A stretch of DNA of 64,000 bases from JAGQRJ01 sp041402045 (GTDB lineage: Bacteria; Planctomycetota; J058), in assembly GCA_041402045.1 (NCBI GenBank), contig JAWKSZ010000016.1, positions 62,001 to 126,000 on the forward strand. Reading direction: 5' to 3'. The position numbers and the translations under genes are program-made. This document shows positions 27,490-38,570 of the stretch, piece by piece (the stretch's first letter is position 1; each line of letters begins with the position of its first letter). A model generated the notes under the pieces. The model saw nothing but the letters and a program-made list of their open reading frames with translations. It did no database searches and was not told the origin of the DNA.

Positions 27490-28989
27490 TCTCGGGTCAG
27501 CGCTGTCGCTCCCACGTCACGTCCGCGCCGCGCGTGGGCGCTCCTCGCCTGCCTGTGGCTCCTGGGCTCGTGGCAGGTCGGGGCTCAAGACGCGATCCCT
27601 CCCAAACCGGGCAACGCCCGAGCGCCGACGGCGACGACGGAGGCGAGGTCGACCCCGAGGACCGCGAGCCCGAGTACGGCGACCAGCCCGCGGATCTGGG
27701 CGAGGACGGCGGCGACCCCGCGCTCCCCGACCCGATCGACGAGCCCCTCGAGGGGTGCACGAAGAGACCCTGGAGGAGGTCGAGCGCGAGCGCGCCTGGG
27801 GCGCCGGGGACGACGGCCACCGCACCTACCTCGCGGGGGAGGCCGTGGACACCGAGGTCCTGGGGACCAGGTCGAGCTGCCCAAGCGCGACCGCGGCAAG
27901 GTCCTGGCGATCTCGCTCGGGATCAGCGCCTACGCACCCACCCTGGGAGGCAACACGCTCCTGCCCTTCGTGGCGCTCTACGGGCTGTATCGCAATCAAA
28001 CCCACCACCTGCGCGTGCTGGCGAGCGGCGTGTTCAACGAGGTCGACTACGACCGCTCCTTCGACGGGCCGCTCCTGGCCGCGCACCTGGAGAGCTACAC
28101 GGTGCCGGTGCCGAGTCAGGAGGTCAGCCGCGGACGTCAGGTGCGCGCCAGCAGCCTCTACTGGGGCGACGGCTCGGCGTGGTTGGGCGGGGGGTACCGC
28201 TGGCGGCTTCCGCCCTATGCCATCGACAACGACCTGCGGGTCGGGCTCTACTACCGCGCGGGGTTCGAGTACTACAAGGACTCGAGCGACACCCCGACGG
28301 GCTGGTGCTGCCAAGGACACCCTGGCCCACGGGATCCAGCTCCGGGTGCGCGCCGACTCCCTGCTGCGGAACCTCATGGAGCTGCCCCACCTGGGGTGGG
28401 CGGCCGGGTTCGACGTGTCCTTCGTGCGGCGCGACCGCTGGCGGGACTTCGGCAACCCGATCAGCGGCACGACCGTGGACTCGGAGGACACCCGGGACGC
28501 CCTCAAGATCTCGGCCTACGATGCTCGCGGCCCTGCCGCTGCCCGGGCTCTCGGAGCGGCACCGCCTGCTCGCGCGCGTCTACGGCGGCTGGGCCCCCGA
28601 GGGCAACCTCGATCGCTTCAGCGCGTTCCGGGTGGGGGGCGGGCCGATACCCACCGAGTCCTACGACCTGGCGCGGGTGCCCTTGCCCGGGGCGCTGTTC
28701 GACCAGTTCCCCCTCGAGCGCTACGTGATCACCTCCCTCGATGCGCTTCGAGCTGGCGTTCTTCAGCTTCGTCCACGGGCGCGCGAGCTTCCTGCGCGCG
28801 CGCAGCGCGACCCGCGACCAGCGGGGGACGTATGCGGACCTCGAGGGGGTGACCCTGTCGGCGGGCTTCACCACGGGCTTCGTGTGGGAGTCGCAACTGT
28901 TCTTCGAGGTGACCCAGGACCTCAACGGTGTGACCCGCGACGGCACCGGCGGCACGACGTTCCTCCTCCAGTGGTCCAAGAGCTTCTGA
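27490..28989 (+). CDS. Outer-membrane beta-barrel protein (frameshifted)
   Basis: Roughly 500 codons over several indels (near 27600, 27760, 28310, 28520, 28740). The start is not certain; the signal-peptide-like AWALLACLWLLGSWQVGAQD begins near 27530. A short acidic linker follows, then alternating amphipathic strands: GKVLAISLGISAYAPTLGGN, WLGGGYRWRLPPYAIDNDLR, VGLYYRAGFEYYKDS, FRVGGGPIPTESYDLARVPL. The last residues, FLLQWSKSF, end in phenylalanine, the classical BAM recognition ending. This suggests a large-barrel OMP, with a BamA/surface-antigen-like pattern at the end. Function unknown. It lies between DUF1328 and ferritin-like genes with no clear operon link. Confidence 0.65.
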
Positions 28990-29141
28990 CCCGCGGGCCC
29001 CGCCCCGCGCACTGCACGGGACGCGCGTGTCCCTTCGTGAGGCAAGGCCGACGCAGGCGTGTCCTAGAACTGCCTCAGAGGACAGCGCTTAGCTTCGGCA
29101 CGGGATCTGCGACTCCTGAGAAACACCCCCAGGAGCCACTC

Positions 29142-29618
29142 ATGCAGACCCTCGACCCTCGCAACTTGACCGGAGAGCAGCTCGGCACCCTCGAGCGCTT
29201 GACCCAGGCGTGCCTGGACCTCGCTCGTATCGATCGCGAGGCTGCGCGCAAACTCGAGGGCCCCGCGGCGCAGCTCCACCCCCGCGGCGCCGCGGGGTTG
29301 CTCAAGACCTTCGCCAGCGAGGCGGAGCGCGCCAGCGTCCGCTTGGCCGACCTGGCCGCCGTCGGCGACGCTCGAGCCCTTGGCGGCCGGAGCTGGGGCG
29401 ACGTCGCCGCCGACTTCGAGGGAGCCAACGGCTACGCGGTCCTGCTCGAGGTCGAGCAGGCCCACGGGCGGCTGGTGCAGCTCCTGGGCGAGAAGGTCCT
29501 GGCCCACGCCGACGACGGCCTGGGCGCGACCCTGCTCCAGGAATACGCCAAGGCGACCGCGATCTGCGACCGCGTGCGCTCCCTGCGCGTGGCGTCCCGC
29601 GAGCCCCTCGCCTCCTGA
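29142..29618 (+). CDS. Helical-bundle protein, ferritin-like (158 aa)
   Basis: ATG at 29142 after AGGAG. The product is all-helical, with four predicted amphipathic helices. It resembles the downstream DUF2383-type protein in length and in the repeated pattern 'LERLTQACLDLARID...EAERASVRLADLA'. There is no signal peptide and no obvious metal-ligand cluster. It lies 43 bases before the second four-helix gene on the same strand. The pair may be diverged paralogues; the role is unknown but such proteins are stress-associated. Confidence 0.7.
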   Translation: MQTLDPRNLTGEQLGTLERLTQACLDLARIDREAARKLEGPAAQLHPRGAAGLLKTFASEAERASVRLADLAAVGDARALGGRSWGDVAADFEGANGYAVLLEVEQAHGRLVQLLGEKVLAHADDGLGATLLQEYAKATAICDRVRSLRVASREPLAS

Positions 29619-29661
29619 ACCCCACCTCCTGAACCCCTCCCCCCCAGAAAGGAAGAAACCC

Positions 29662-30129
29662 ATGGAGACTCTGCTCGACCTGAACCAAACCACCATCGAG
29701 GCTGCCCAGGACCTGGTCCGCTACACCAAGGGCAGCGCCGACTTCTACCGTGAGGCGGCTGGCGTCGTGAAGAGCCCCGTGCTCGAGCGCGCCTTCCGCA
29801 ACCTGGCCGAGACCCGCGGCCGTCACAGCGGCGAGCTGGGCAGCCACCTCAAGCTCAACGGCGCCGAGGTGCCCGAGACCGCGAACCTGCGCGACCGCAT
29901 GCACGAGACCTGGACCAAGCTCCGGGGCATGCTCAACGGCGGCGACAACTACGTCCTGCTGATCGAGGCCGAGCGCGCCGAGGACCGGATCAAGGCTGCC
30001 TACGAGCAGTTGATCAAGGACACCGCCGGTTCCGCCCTGAGCCCGGTGCTGCACGCGCAGTACGCCGAGGTCAAGGCTTCCCACGACGAGATCCGCAACA
30101 CCCGCGACATGTTCGCGGCCACCCGGTAA
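29662..30129 (+). CDS. DUF2383 / PA2169-type four-helix-bundle protein
   Basis: 155 residues. METLLDLNQTTIEAAQDLVR, YTKGSADFYREAAG and YEQLIKDTAGSALSPVLHAQ match the PA2169/DUF2383 ferritin-like family (usually about 150 residues). ATG 29662 follows AAAGGAAG. It is intact and cytosolic. Conserved E and H residues (SGELGSHLKLNG, LLIEAERAEDRIKAAYE) could bind metal, though the family has no proven activity. A UUCG-capped terminator follows. Confidence 0.88.
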   Translation: METLLDLNQTTIEAAQDLVRYTKGSADFYREAAGVVKSPVLERAFRNLAETRGRHSGELGSHLKLNGAEVPETANLRDRMHETWTKLRGMLNGGDNYVLLIEAERAEDRIKAAYEQLIKDTAGSALSPVLHAQYAEVKASHDEIRNTRDMFAATR

Positions 30130-30135
30130 TCGACC

Positions 30136-30161
30136 GGGCCGGGGGCTTCGGTCCCCGGCCC
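30136..30161 (+). terminator. Stem-loop with UUCG tetraloop
   Basis: GGGCCGGGG pairs with CCCCGGCCC, closed by C-TTCG-G. Seven bases after the DUF2383 stop; very stable. Confidence 0.75.
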
Positions 30162-30193
30162 GCCACCGCACCGCACACCTGGAGACACCCACC

Positions 30194-30886
30194 ATGTCCG
30201 CCCTGATCACCACCCCCTCGACCTACTCGCTCCCCGCGCCCGCGACCCTCCCGATCCGCGTGCCCTCGCTCCCCACGAACACCCACCCGGTCTACCTGGC
30301 CGCCAAGCGCGGGCTGGACGTGGTGGGAGCCCTGGCCGGGATCCTGCTGCTCTCGCCGGTGCTGCTGCTCGTCGCGCTCCTGATCAAGATCGATGACGGC
30401 GGCCCCGTGTTCTTCACCCAGACGCGCGTCGGCAAGGGCGGGCGGCTGTTCACGTTCTTCAAGTTCCGCAGCATGTGCGTCGACGCCGAGGCCAAGCGCG
30501 AGGCGCTGAAGGCGCAGAGCGAGGACGAGACCCGGTTCAAGATGAAGCGCGACCCGCGGATCACCTGGATCGGCGCCTGGATCCGGCGCCTGAGCATTGA
30601 CGAGCTGCCCCAACTGTTCAACGTGCTGCGTGGCGACATGACCCTGGTCGGCCCGCGCCCCGCGATCCCGGAGGAGGTCCTGGACTACACCCCGGAGGAC
30701 GCCAAGCGCCTGAACGTGGAGCAGGGTCTGACCTGCCTGTGGCAGGTCGGCGGACGCTCGCTCCTCGACTTCGAGCAGCAAATGGAGCTCGATCGCGACT
30801 ACGTGCGGACCCGCTCGCTGTGGCTCGACCTCAAACTCCTCGTCCTGACCGTGCCCGCGGTGGCCACCGGACGCGGCGCCTACTAA
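30194..30886 (+). CDS. Sugar-phosphate transferase starting exopolysaccharide/glycan synthesis
   Basis: 230 residues of the bacterial sugar-transferase family (polyisoprenyl-phosphate hexose-1-phosphate transferase, PglC/WcaJ catalytic domain). Residues about 35-70 hold KRGLDVVGALAGILLLSPVL, a re-entrant membrane helix. They are followed by FTFFKFRSM, the catalytic RRLSIDELPQLFNVL and GDMTLVGPRPA (Asp-Glu dyad). The C-terminus has PAVATGRGAY. It transfers a sugar-1-phosphate to undecaprenyl phosphate on the inner face of the inner membrane; the sugar is unknown. ATG at 30194. It is a short form without the N-terminal helices of WcaJ. Confidence 0.93.
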   Translation: MSALITTPSTYSLPAPATLPIRVPSLPTNTHPVYLAAKRGLDVVGALAGILLLSPVLLLVALLIKIDDGGPVFFTQTRVGKGGRLFTFFKFRSMCVDAEAKREALKAQSEDETRFKMKRDPRITWIGAWIRRLSIDELPQLFNVLRGDMTLVGPRPAIPEEVLDYTPEDAKRLNVEQGLTCLWQVGGRSLLDFEQQMELDRDYVRTRSLWLDLKLLVLTVPAVATGRGAY

Positions 30887-30908
30887 GACACCCCCCTTCC
30901 CCCACCCA

Positions 30909-30939
30909 GCCGAGCCGCAAGCGGCGCGAGCGGCTCGGC
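30909..30939 (+). terminator. Hairpin GCCGAGCCGC/GCGGCTCGGC
   Basis: A 10-bp perfect stem with an 11-nt loop, 22 bases after the sugar-transferase stop. Confidence 0.65.
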
Positions 30940-30986
30940 CCGTCGGCCAGGGCCGTCGCGGGCAGCGACGGGGTACTTAGGGACAC

Positions 30987-31002
30987 CCCCTCCCGGGAGG
31001 GG
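30987..31002. promoter_or_regulatory. 16-bp perfect palindrome upstream of the double kinase
   Basis: CCCCTCCCGGGAGGGG, about 90 bases before the kinase start. It could be an operator, or a part of a second terminator. TTGCATAAC follows at 31021. Confidence 0.35.
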
Positions 31003-31092
31003 ACGACGCTGTCCCACTCCTTGCATAACCCCACACACCGCCACTCTTCTCGGCTGGCCTCGGGCTTGCTCTCCAGGCGGGCGGAGGACCTA

Positions 31093-32880
<1,788 letters not shown>

Positions 32881-32958
32881 AGAGGCAGGGCGCAGAACGC
32901 CCCGACCCTGAGGCCTGCGCGGGTCGCGCCGACCGCCCACGACGACCCTTGCTGGGTC

Positions 32959-33826
32959 GTGCTCTGGAACGAGCACGCGGGCACGGTCCAGGCCGGACGC
33001 CCGGTGCTGAACTGGGCCCGGGTGCACGACCACGAGCTGGTGCGCACCGAGGGCCCCGAGCACGCGGAGGAGGCCGCGCGCCGCGCGGCGAGCGCGGCTG
33101 CACCGTGGTCGCCGCCGGCGGCGACGGGACCCTGCACTGCGTGGTCAAGGGCCTGCTCACCGCCGACGCCCCCTGCCCCGTCTGGGGATCGTGCCCCTGG
33201 GCACGGGGAACGACTTCGTGCGCAGCCTGAACTACCCCCAGGACGTGCTCGAGGTGCTCGCGCTCCTCGACCGCGGCGCCACTCGCCCCGTGGACGCGAT
33301 CGAGGTCTCGACCCCCGAGGGCGAGCACGTGTGCCTGAACGTGGCCTCCGCCGGGGCCGCGGGCGCCCTGGCCGAGGAGATCGACGCCGCCAGCAAGCAG
33401 CGCTGGGGCCCCTTGGCCTACGTGTGGAACGGCGTCGCCCGCGCGCTGGGCGCGCAGCCCTTCGGCGTCGAGCTGCGCCTGGACGGGACGCTCGCCTTCC
33501 AGGGCGAGGCCCTGAACCTGGTGGTGGCCAACGGGGCCTTCGCCGGCGGCGGCTACAAGGTCGCCCCCGAGGCCCAGGTGGACGACGGCCTGCTCGAGGT
33601 GCACCTGATCCGACCCTGCGGGACCCTGCGCCGCTGTGACCTGGTCGCCCGGCTGGCCGCGGGGACCCTCGAGGCCAGCGACGTCGTCGAGAGCTTCCGC
33701 GCCCGCCGGATCGAGCTGCGGACCACGAGCGAGCAGCCCTTGAACCTCGACGGCGAGCCCGCCGGTCGCGCGCAGGCCTTCGGCTTCAAGGCGCGCTCCG
33801 CCGCGCTGCGGGTGATCGTGCCCTGA
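32959..33826 (+). CDS. Diacylglycerol/lipid kinase (DAGK catalytic domain, frameshifted)
   Basis: GTG at 32959 is the first clear start: VLWNEHAGTVQ, the N-terminal strand of the DgkB/YegS fold. A start further left (to 32863) is possible. The ATP-binding signature CTVVAAGGDGTLHCVVKGLL is restored by one base near 33098. One more near 33180 gives GIVPLGTGNDFVRSLN. Then NVASAGAAGALAEEI and LNLVVANGAFAGGGYKVAPE follow, and NLDGEP near the end. It phosphorylates a lipid (diacylglycerol or sphingoid base). Coupling to the double kinase upstream is only positional. Confidence 0.85.
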
Positions 33827-33929
33827 GGAGCCCCCGACCCGCCCCCCCCCTCCCGCTCCCTGGAAACACCGCTGGCATTCGCCTGGCGGCGCCGTAGCAT
33901 CGGGCCCCTGAGCCGGAAAGGCGGGACCC

Positions 33930-35324
33930 ATGCAGGTGGACGAGAAGACGGGCCTGGACGTCGAGGGGCTGCTGGCACAGCGCGGGGGCGAGGTCTACGA
34001 CCTCCACGAGCGCTACATAAACCCGCAGTTCGTGAAGGTGCTGCAGACGATCAAGTTCGACCGGGGCTTCCGCTCCGGGCGCGGCGCCTACCTCTACGAC
34101 GCCGAGGGCAACGAGTACCTCGACCTGATCAGCGGCTACGGGACCTTCAACATCGGGCGCAACCACCCGCACCTCAAGGCGACCCTCAGCCACACCCTCG
34201 GGCTCGACCTCCCGAACCTCGTGAAAATGGACGTGCCCCGGCTGGCCGGGCTCCTGGCGGAGAAGCTGGTGGCCTTGGCCCCCGAGGGCCTGGACCGCGT
34301 GTTCTTCGCCAACTCCGGGGCGGAGACGGTCGAGTCGGCGCTCAAGTTCGCCCGCGCCTACACCGGCAAGCCGGGGATCCTCTACGCCGACCACGCCTTC
34401 CACGGGCTGACCATGGGCGCGCTCTCGCTCAACGGCAGCGAGCAGTTCCGCGGACCCTTTGGCCCCCTGCTCGCCGACGCGCGCCCGATCCCCTTCGACG
34501 ACCTGGCTGCGCTCGAGGCCGAGCTCAAGGGCGGCAAGGTCGGCGCGTTCGTGGTCGAGCCGATCCAGGGCAAGGGCGTCTACGTGCCCCAGCCCGACTA
34601 CTTCAAGGAGGCCAAGCGCCTGTGCGAGAAGTACGGCGCGGTGCTGGTCATGGACGAGGTCCAGACCGGCTTCGGCCGCACCGGGACCTTCTTCGCCTGC
34701 GAGCAGTGGGGGGTCACCCCGCACATTCTGACCGTGGCCAAGGCGCTGAGCGGCGGCATGGTGCCCTCGGGCGCCGTGCTCTGCACCCAGGCCGTGCACA
34801 AGAAGACCTTCAACCGCATGGACCGCTGCGTGGTCCACGGCTCGACCTTCTACATGAACGACCTGGCCATGGCCGCGGGCCTGGCCACGCTGGAGGTCAT
34901 GGAGCAGGAGCGCACGCTGGAGAACACCCAGCGCATGGGCGCGCTGCTCAAGCAGGGCCTCGAGGGGCTCAAGGCCAAGCACCCGATCGTGCGCGAGGTC
35001 CGCGGCCGCGGGCTCATGCTCGCGGTCGAGTTCGGCGAGCCCAAGGGCTTCCTGAACAAGATCGGGCGCAAGCTCAGCCAGGCGGTGGAGAGCGGGCTGT
35101 TCACCCAGGCCGTGGTCATGGCGCTCCTCGACGAGCACCGGATCCTGAGCCAGACCGCCGGGCACAAGGTGGACATCCTCAAGCTGCTGCCCACGCTCTG
35201 CATCAACGAGCAGGACGTGCAACGGATCGTCGACGCGCTGGACAAGACCCTCAGCTCGGCCAGCGTGACCGGGGCCATGCTCAGCATGGGCAAGAACCTC
35301 ATGTTCCGCGGGCGCACCAAGTAG
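33930..35324 (+). CDS. Class III aminotransferase, HpnO/ornithine-type
   Basis: 464 residues. PLP fold type I, subgroup class III: VFFANSGAETVESALKFARA, DHAFHGLTMGALSLNGS, VLVMDEVQTGFGRTGTFFAC, and the Schiff-base Lys in LTVAKALSGGMVPSGA. The N-terminus DLHERYINPQFVKVL resembles HpnO, the aminotransferase used to make aminobacteriohopanetriol. The next gene is HpnN-like, which supports that reading. Ornithine or putrescine aminotransferase remains an alternative. ATG 33930 after AAAGGCGGG. Intact and cytosolic. Confidence 0.85.
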   Translation: MQVDEKTGLDVEGLLAQRGGEVYDLHERYINPQFVKVLQTIKFDRGFRSGRGAYLYDAEGNEYLDLISGYGTFNIGRNHPHLKATLSHTLGLDLPNLVKMDVPRLAGLLAEKLVALAPEGLDRVFFANSGAETVESALKFARAYTGKPGILYADHAFHGLTMGALSLNGSEQFRGPFGPLLADARPIPFDDLAALEAELKGGKVGAFVVEPIQGKGVYVPQPDYFKEAKRLCEKYGAVLVMDEVQTGFGRTGTFFACEQWGVTPHILTVAKALSGGMVPSGAVLCTQAVHKKTFNRMDRCVVHGSTFYMNDLAMAAGLATLEVMEQERTLENTQRMGALLKQGLEGLKAKHPIVREVRGRGLMLAVEFGEPKGFLNKIGRKLSQAVESGLFTQAVVMALLDEHRILSQTAGHKVDILKLLPTLCINEQDVQRIVDALDKTLSSASVTGAMLSMGKNLMFRGRTK

Positions 35325-35370
35325 CCGCACGACCCGGCGCGCCCTCGCGGCGGGCCGGGGGCTGAGCTCC

Positions 35371-37986
35371 ATGCGCGACCGACTCCTCGAAGCCCTGGCA
35401 GGGCTCGCGCTGCGCCGTCCCTGGTGGGTCCTGGCCGCGGCCCTGCTCCTGACCGCCGTCGCCGGCGGACTGGCGGCGACCCAGCTCGGGCTGGACTCGA
35501 ACCAGGATCACCTGGTCGCCGAGGACCTCCCCTACCAGGAGCGCTTCCTCGAGTTCCTCGAGACCTTCGGCGACCGCGAGCTGCTCTACGTGGTGGTCGA
35601 CGCCGAGGGGGACCTCCCCGCCGCGCGGGCGACCCTGGCCCAGGTGGCCTCGGACCTGCGCGCGCACCCGGAGCTGTTCGACCAGGTCTCGACCGGGCTC
35701 GACCCCCAGGCCCTGGCCGGGCGCGCGCTGCTGCTCGCCCCCGAGGCCGAGGTCGAGCGCCTCGCCGCCCACGCCGACGAGCTGGGTGAGCTCGCCCAGG
35801 GCCAGGGCTTCGTGGGCCTGCTCGAGCTCTGGACCCGCTTCCTCGGGCGGCCCCAGGCCGCGGAGGACGACCCCGAGCAGGCGCAGCTCGCCTTCGACTT
35901 CCTGCGCGGGCTCCTGGGCGCGCTCGAGGACCCGGCGGCCCACGACCCCCAGGCCCTGGTCGAACCCCTGCTCCCTGGGTTCGAGGTCCGCCGCGAGGAC
36001 ACCGAGCTGCGGGTCGGCGAGCTCCTGCTCCTGACCGCGGTCCCTCGCCGCGACTACGCCGAGCTGAACCCGGTCGAGGGCCCGCTGAACGAGGCCCGCG
36101 CCGCCCTCGAGCGCGCCCTCGCCGCGCACCCGGGCGTCGAGGGCGGGGTCACCGGGCGCCCGGCGATCAGCGCCGACGAGGTGCGCCGCACGAGCGAGGA
36201 CACCGCGCTCTCGGCGCTCCTCGCCCTGGCGGGGGTGGCGCTGGTGTTCGGGCTGTTCTTCAAGAGCGTCGTGCGCCCGGCCTTGGCGATCGCCTCGCTG
36301 CTCGTGGGGATCGCGGCCACCGCGGGCTTCGCGACCCTCGCGATCGGCACGCTGAACTTCCTCTCCTCGGTGTTCCTGATCATTCTGATCGGGCTGGGGA
36401 TCGACTACGCGGTGCACTTCCTCGCGCGCTACCAGGCCCTGCGCGCGGGGGGCGAACCCCTGGAGGCGGCGCTGCGCCTGGCCGTGCTCGAGAGCGGGCG
36501 GGGCAACGTCACCGCGGCCCTCTCGTCGGCGTTGGCCTTCTACAGCATGCTGCTCACCGACTTCCGCGGGCTCTCCGAGCTGGGGCTGATCGCGGGCACG
36601 GGGATCCTGCTCTGCTGCCTCACGACCCTGCTCGTGCTCCCGGCGCTGCTCGTGCTCTGCGACCGCTCGTCGCGCGCCCCGCGTCCGCTCCCGACCTTCG
36701 CCCGCCTCGAGCGCCTGCACTCGCGCCCGCAGCTGGTGCTCGTGCTCGTCGGGTTGACCTGCCTGCTCGGGGCCCCGGCGCTGCGCTGGTTCCGCTTCGA
36801 AGAGAACCTGCTGGCCCTGCAGGCGGACGAGGAGGAGTCGGTGCGCTGGGAGCGCCGGCTCATGGACGCCGAGGCCAGCACCTGGATCACCGCCTCGCGG
36901 GTCCCGACCCTGGAGCAGGCGCTCGAGCGCCAGGCCGCCTTCGCCGCCCTCGACTCCAGCGTGGTGGCGCGGGTCGAGGGACCCGGGGACTACCTCGGGC
37001 CCCGGGTCGAGGCGCGGCGGGAGGAGCTCGCGGCGATCGGCTCGCGGCTGGGTCCCCCGCCGCCGGTGCCCGGGTCCCTCGACCCCGCCGCGCTCCAGGA
37101 CGCGCTCTTGAACCTCTCCGACGCCCTGAGCGCCGCGGCGGAGGGCGCGCTGCGCCTCGGCGGCGCCGCCGCGGACTACGTCGAGCCCCTGCTCGAGCTC
37201 GCCGACCGCGCCGACGCGCTCTCCTCCTCCGAGCTCGACGCCGGCGCCCTGACCCCGTTCCAGCGCGAGTTCTTCAGCGAGCTGCGCCGCCGCTTCGCGC
37301 GCCTGGGCGAGCTCACGCACCCGGAGCCCTGGACCGCCGAGACCCTGCCCCCGGCGATCCGCGAGCACTTCGTGGGGGACGACGGGTCGTTCGCGGTCTA
37401 CGTCTACCCGACCGAGGACGTGTGGCACCCCCCGGCCATGGAGCGCTTCCTCCAGGCGACCCGGGAAGTCGACCCCGAGCTGACCGGCTCCACGGTCTCG
37501 GTGCACGAGGCGAGCTTCGTGCTCCGGGAGGCGTTCGAGGTCTCGACGCTGGTGACCCTGACCCTCGTGCTCCTGATCCTGGGCCTCGACTTTCGCGGGC
37601 GCGGCGCGCTCCTGGCGCTGGTGCCGCTGGTCCTCGGCGGGCTGTGGCTGGCCGAGGCCATGGGCGCGCTGGGGCTCTCGCTCAACATGGCGAACTTCTT
37701 CTGCGTCCCGATCCTGCTCGGGCTCGGGATCGACGACGGCGTGCACATCGTGCACCGCGCCCAGGAGGCCCCCGGCGCCCCCCTCGCCGGGCACGCCGCC
37801 GGGACCGGGGTCGTGCTCTCCTCGCTGACGACCATGATCGGCTTTGGCTCGCTCATGACCTCCTCCCACGCCGGCCTCGCCAGCCTGGGCGCGGTCATGG
37901 CCCTCGGCGCTGGCGTGCTCTTGCTCGCCGCCGTGGGCGTGGTCCCCGCCCTGATCCGCCTGCGCACCCCCGCGCGTCAGGCCTGA
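35371..37986 (+). CDS. RND/MMPL-type lipid exporter, HpnN-like
   Basis: 871 residues. A first helix (about 18-38) is followed by a large periplasmic loop, a cluster of five helices (about 280-430), a second loop and five more helices (about 720-870). This is the duplicated RND plan. SLLVGIAATAGFATLAIGTL and LGIDYAVHFLARYQALR are typical of MMPL/SSD-type helices; the second repeat has LGLGIDDGVHIVHRAQEA. The N-terminal TQLGLDSNQDHLVAEDLPYQ resembles HpnN, which moves hopanoids to the outer membrane. Substrate is inferred. It lies 46 bases after the aminotransferase. Intact. Confidence 0.85.
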   Translation: MRDRLLEALAGLALRRPWWVLAAALLLTAVAGGLAATQLGLDSNQDHLVAEDLPYQERFLEFLETFGDRELLYVVVDAEGDLPAARATLAQVASDLRAHPELFDQVSTGLDPQALAGRALLLAPEAEVERLAAHADELGELAQGQGFVGLLELWTRFLGRPQAAEDDPEQAQLAFDFLRGLLGALEDPAAHDPQALVEPLLPGFEVRREDTELRVGELLLLTAVPRRDYAELNPVEGPLNEARAALERALAAHPGVEGGVTGRPAISADEVRRTSEDTALSALLALAGVALVFGLFFKSVVRPALAIASLLVGIAATAGFATLAIGTLNFLSSVFLIILIGLGIDYAVHFLARYQALRAGGEPLEAALRLAVLESGRGNVTAALSSALAFYSMLLTDFRGLSELGLIAGTGILLCCLTTLLVLPALLVLCDRSSRAPRPLPTFARLERLHSRPQLVLVLVGLTCLLGAPALRWFRFEENLLALQADEEESVRWERRLMDAEASTWITASRVPTLEQALERQAAFAALDSSVVARVEGPGDYLGPRVEARREELAAIGSRLGPPPPVPGSLDPAALQDALLNLSDALSAAAEGALRLGGAAADYVEPLLELADRADALSSSELDAGALTPFQREFFSELRRRFARLGELTHPEPWTAETLPPAIREHFVGDDGSFAVYVYPTEDVWHPPAMERFLQATREVDPELTGSTVSVHEASFVLREAFEVSTLVTLTLVLLILGLDFRGRGALLALVPLVLGGLWLAEAMGALGLSLNMANFFCVPILLGLGIDDGVHIVHRAQEAPGAPLAGHAAGTGVVLSSLTTMIGFGSLMTSSHAGLASLGAVMALGAGVLLLAAVGVVPALIRLRTPARQA

Positions 37987-38114
37987 CCCAGGCGGGACCC
38001 GACGGCCCGTGCGCCGCTGCTCAAGTCCAGCGAACACGGCCGCGACCCCTTGGCCCGCGACGTGCGCTACGCAGGTCGGACGCGCGCGCCGCGCCCACGG
38101 AAAGGAACGGCCCC

Positions 38115-38447
38115 ATGACCCTGCGCACGACCCTCACCGCCTTCGCCCTCTGCGGCGCGCTGGCCTGCGGACTGGCTGGTTGCTCCGACGAGCAAGGCCC
38201 CCTGGAGGGAGCGGGTGAGACCCTCGACGACGCCGGCAAGGCGATCGTGGACGAGTGGGAAGACCTCACCGACGACAAGGACACCCCCGAGCCCGTGACC
38301 GCGGAGGACGCGGGCCCCGACGGTCCGCTCGAGAACCTCGGCGAGACGCTCGACGAGGCCGGAGAGGAGCTGCACGAGGAGGCCGAGGAGGCCTGGGACG
38401 GCCTGAACGACGACCCGCAGGACGTCCCGGCCGAGCGCCCGCAGTAG
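38115..38447 (+). CDS. Small acidic lipoprotein
   Basis: 110 residues. Signal peptide with lipobox LAGC (CGALACGLAGCSDE). The mature part is strongly acidic and contains a repeated unit: GPLEGAGETLDDAGKAIVDE and GPLENLGETLDEAGEELHEE, an amphipathic helical repeat of about 20 residues. ATG 38115 follows AAAGGAAC. Unknown function, probably periplasmic face of a membrane. A double hairpin terminator follows. Confidence 0.75.
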   Translation: MTLRTTLTAFALCGALACGLAGCSDEQGPLEGAGETLDDAGKAIVDEWEDLTDDKDTPEPVTAEDAGPDGPLENLGETLDEAGEELHEEAEEAWDGLNDDPQDVPAERPQ

Positions 38448-38461
38448 GAACACCCCCACCC

Positions 38462-38508
38462 GCCCGATCGAATCGGGCGAGGCCGCGTTTCCCACGCGGC
38501 CTCGCCCG
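38462..38508 (+). terminator. Overlapping hairpins, terminator-like
   Basis: GCCCGAT (38462-38468) pairs with ATCGGGC (38472-38478). A 14-bp perfect stem CGGGCGAGGCCGCG (38474-38487) pairs with CGCGGCCTCGCCCG (38495-38508). The stems share 38474-38478, so only one can form at a time. It could terminate the lipoprotein gene and the convergent gene. Confidence 0.7.
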
Positions 38509-38570
38509 GCTCCGCCATGCGCGAGGGCGCCGCGGTGGCGGCGCCCTCGGCGGTGCTGAAGCGGGGTCGA

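Noticed and set aside
35299..38037. A 912-codon minus-strand frame opposite the RND exporter
   Set aside because: Low-complexity Glu/Arg/Gly-rich product; the opposite strand has a full duplicated RND plan.
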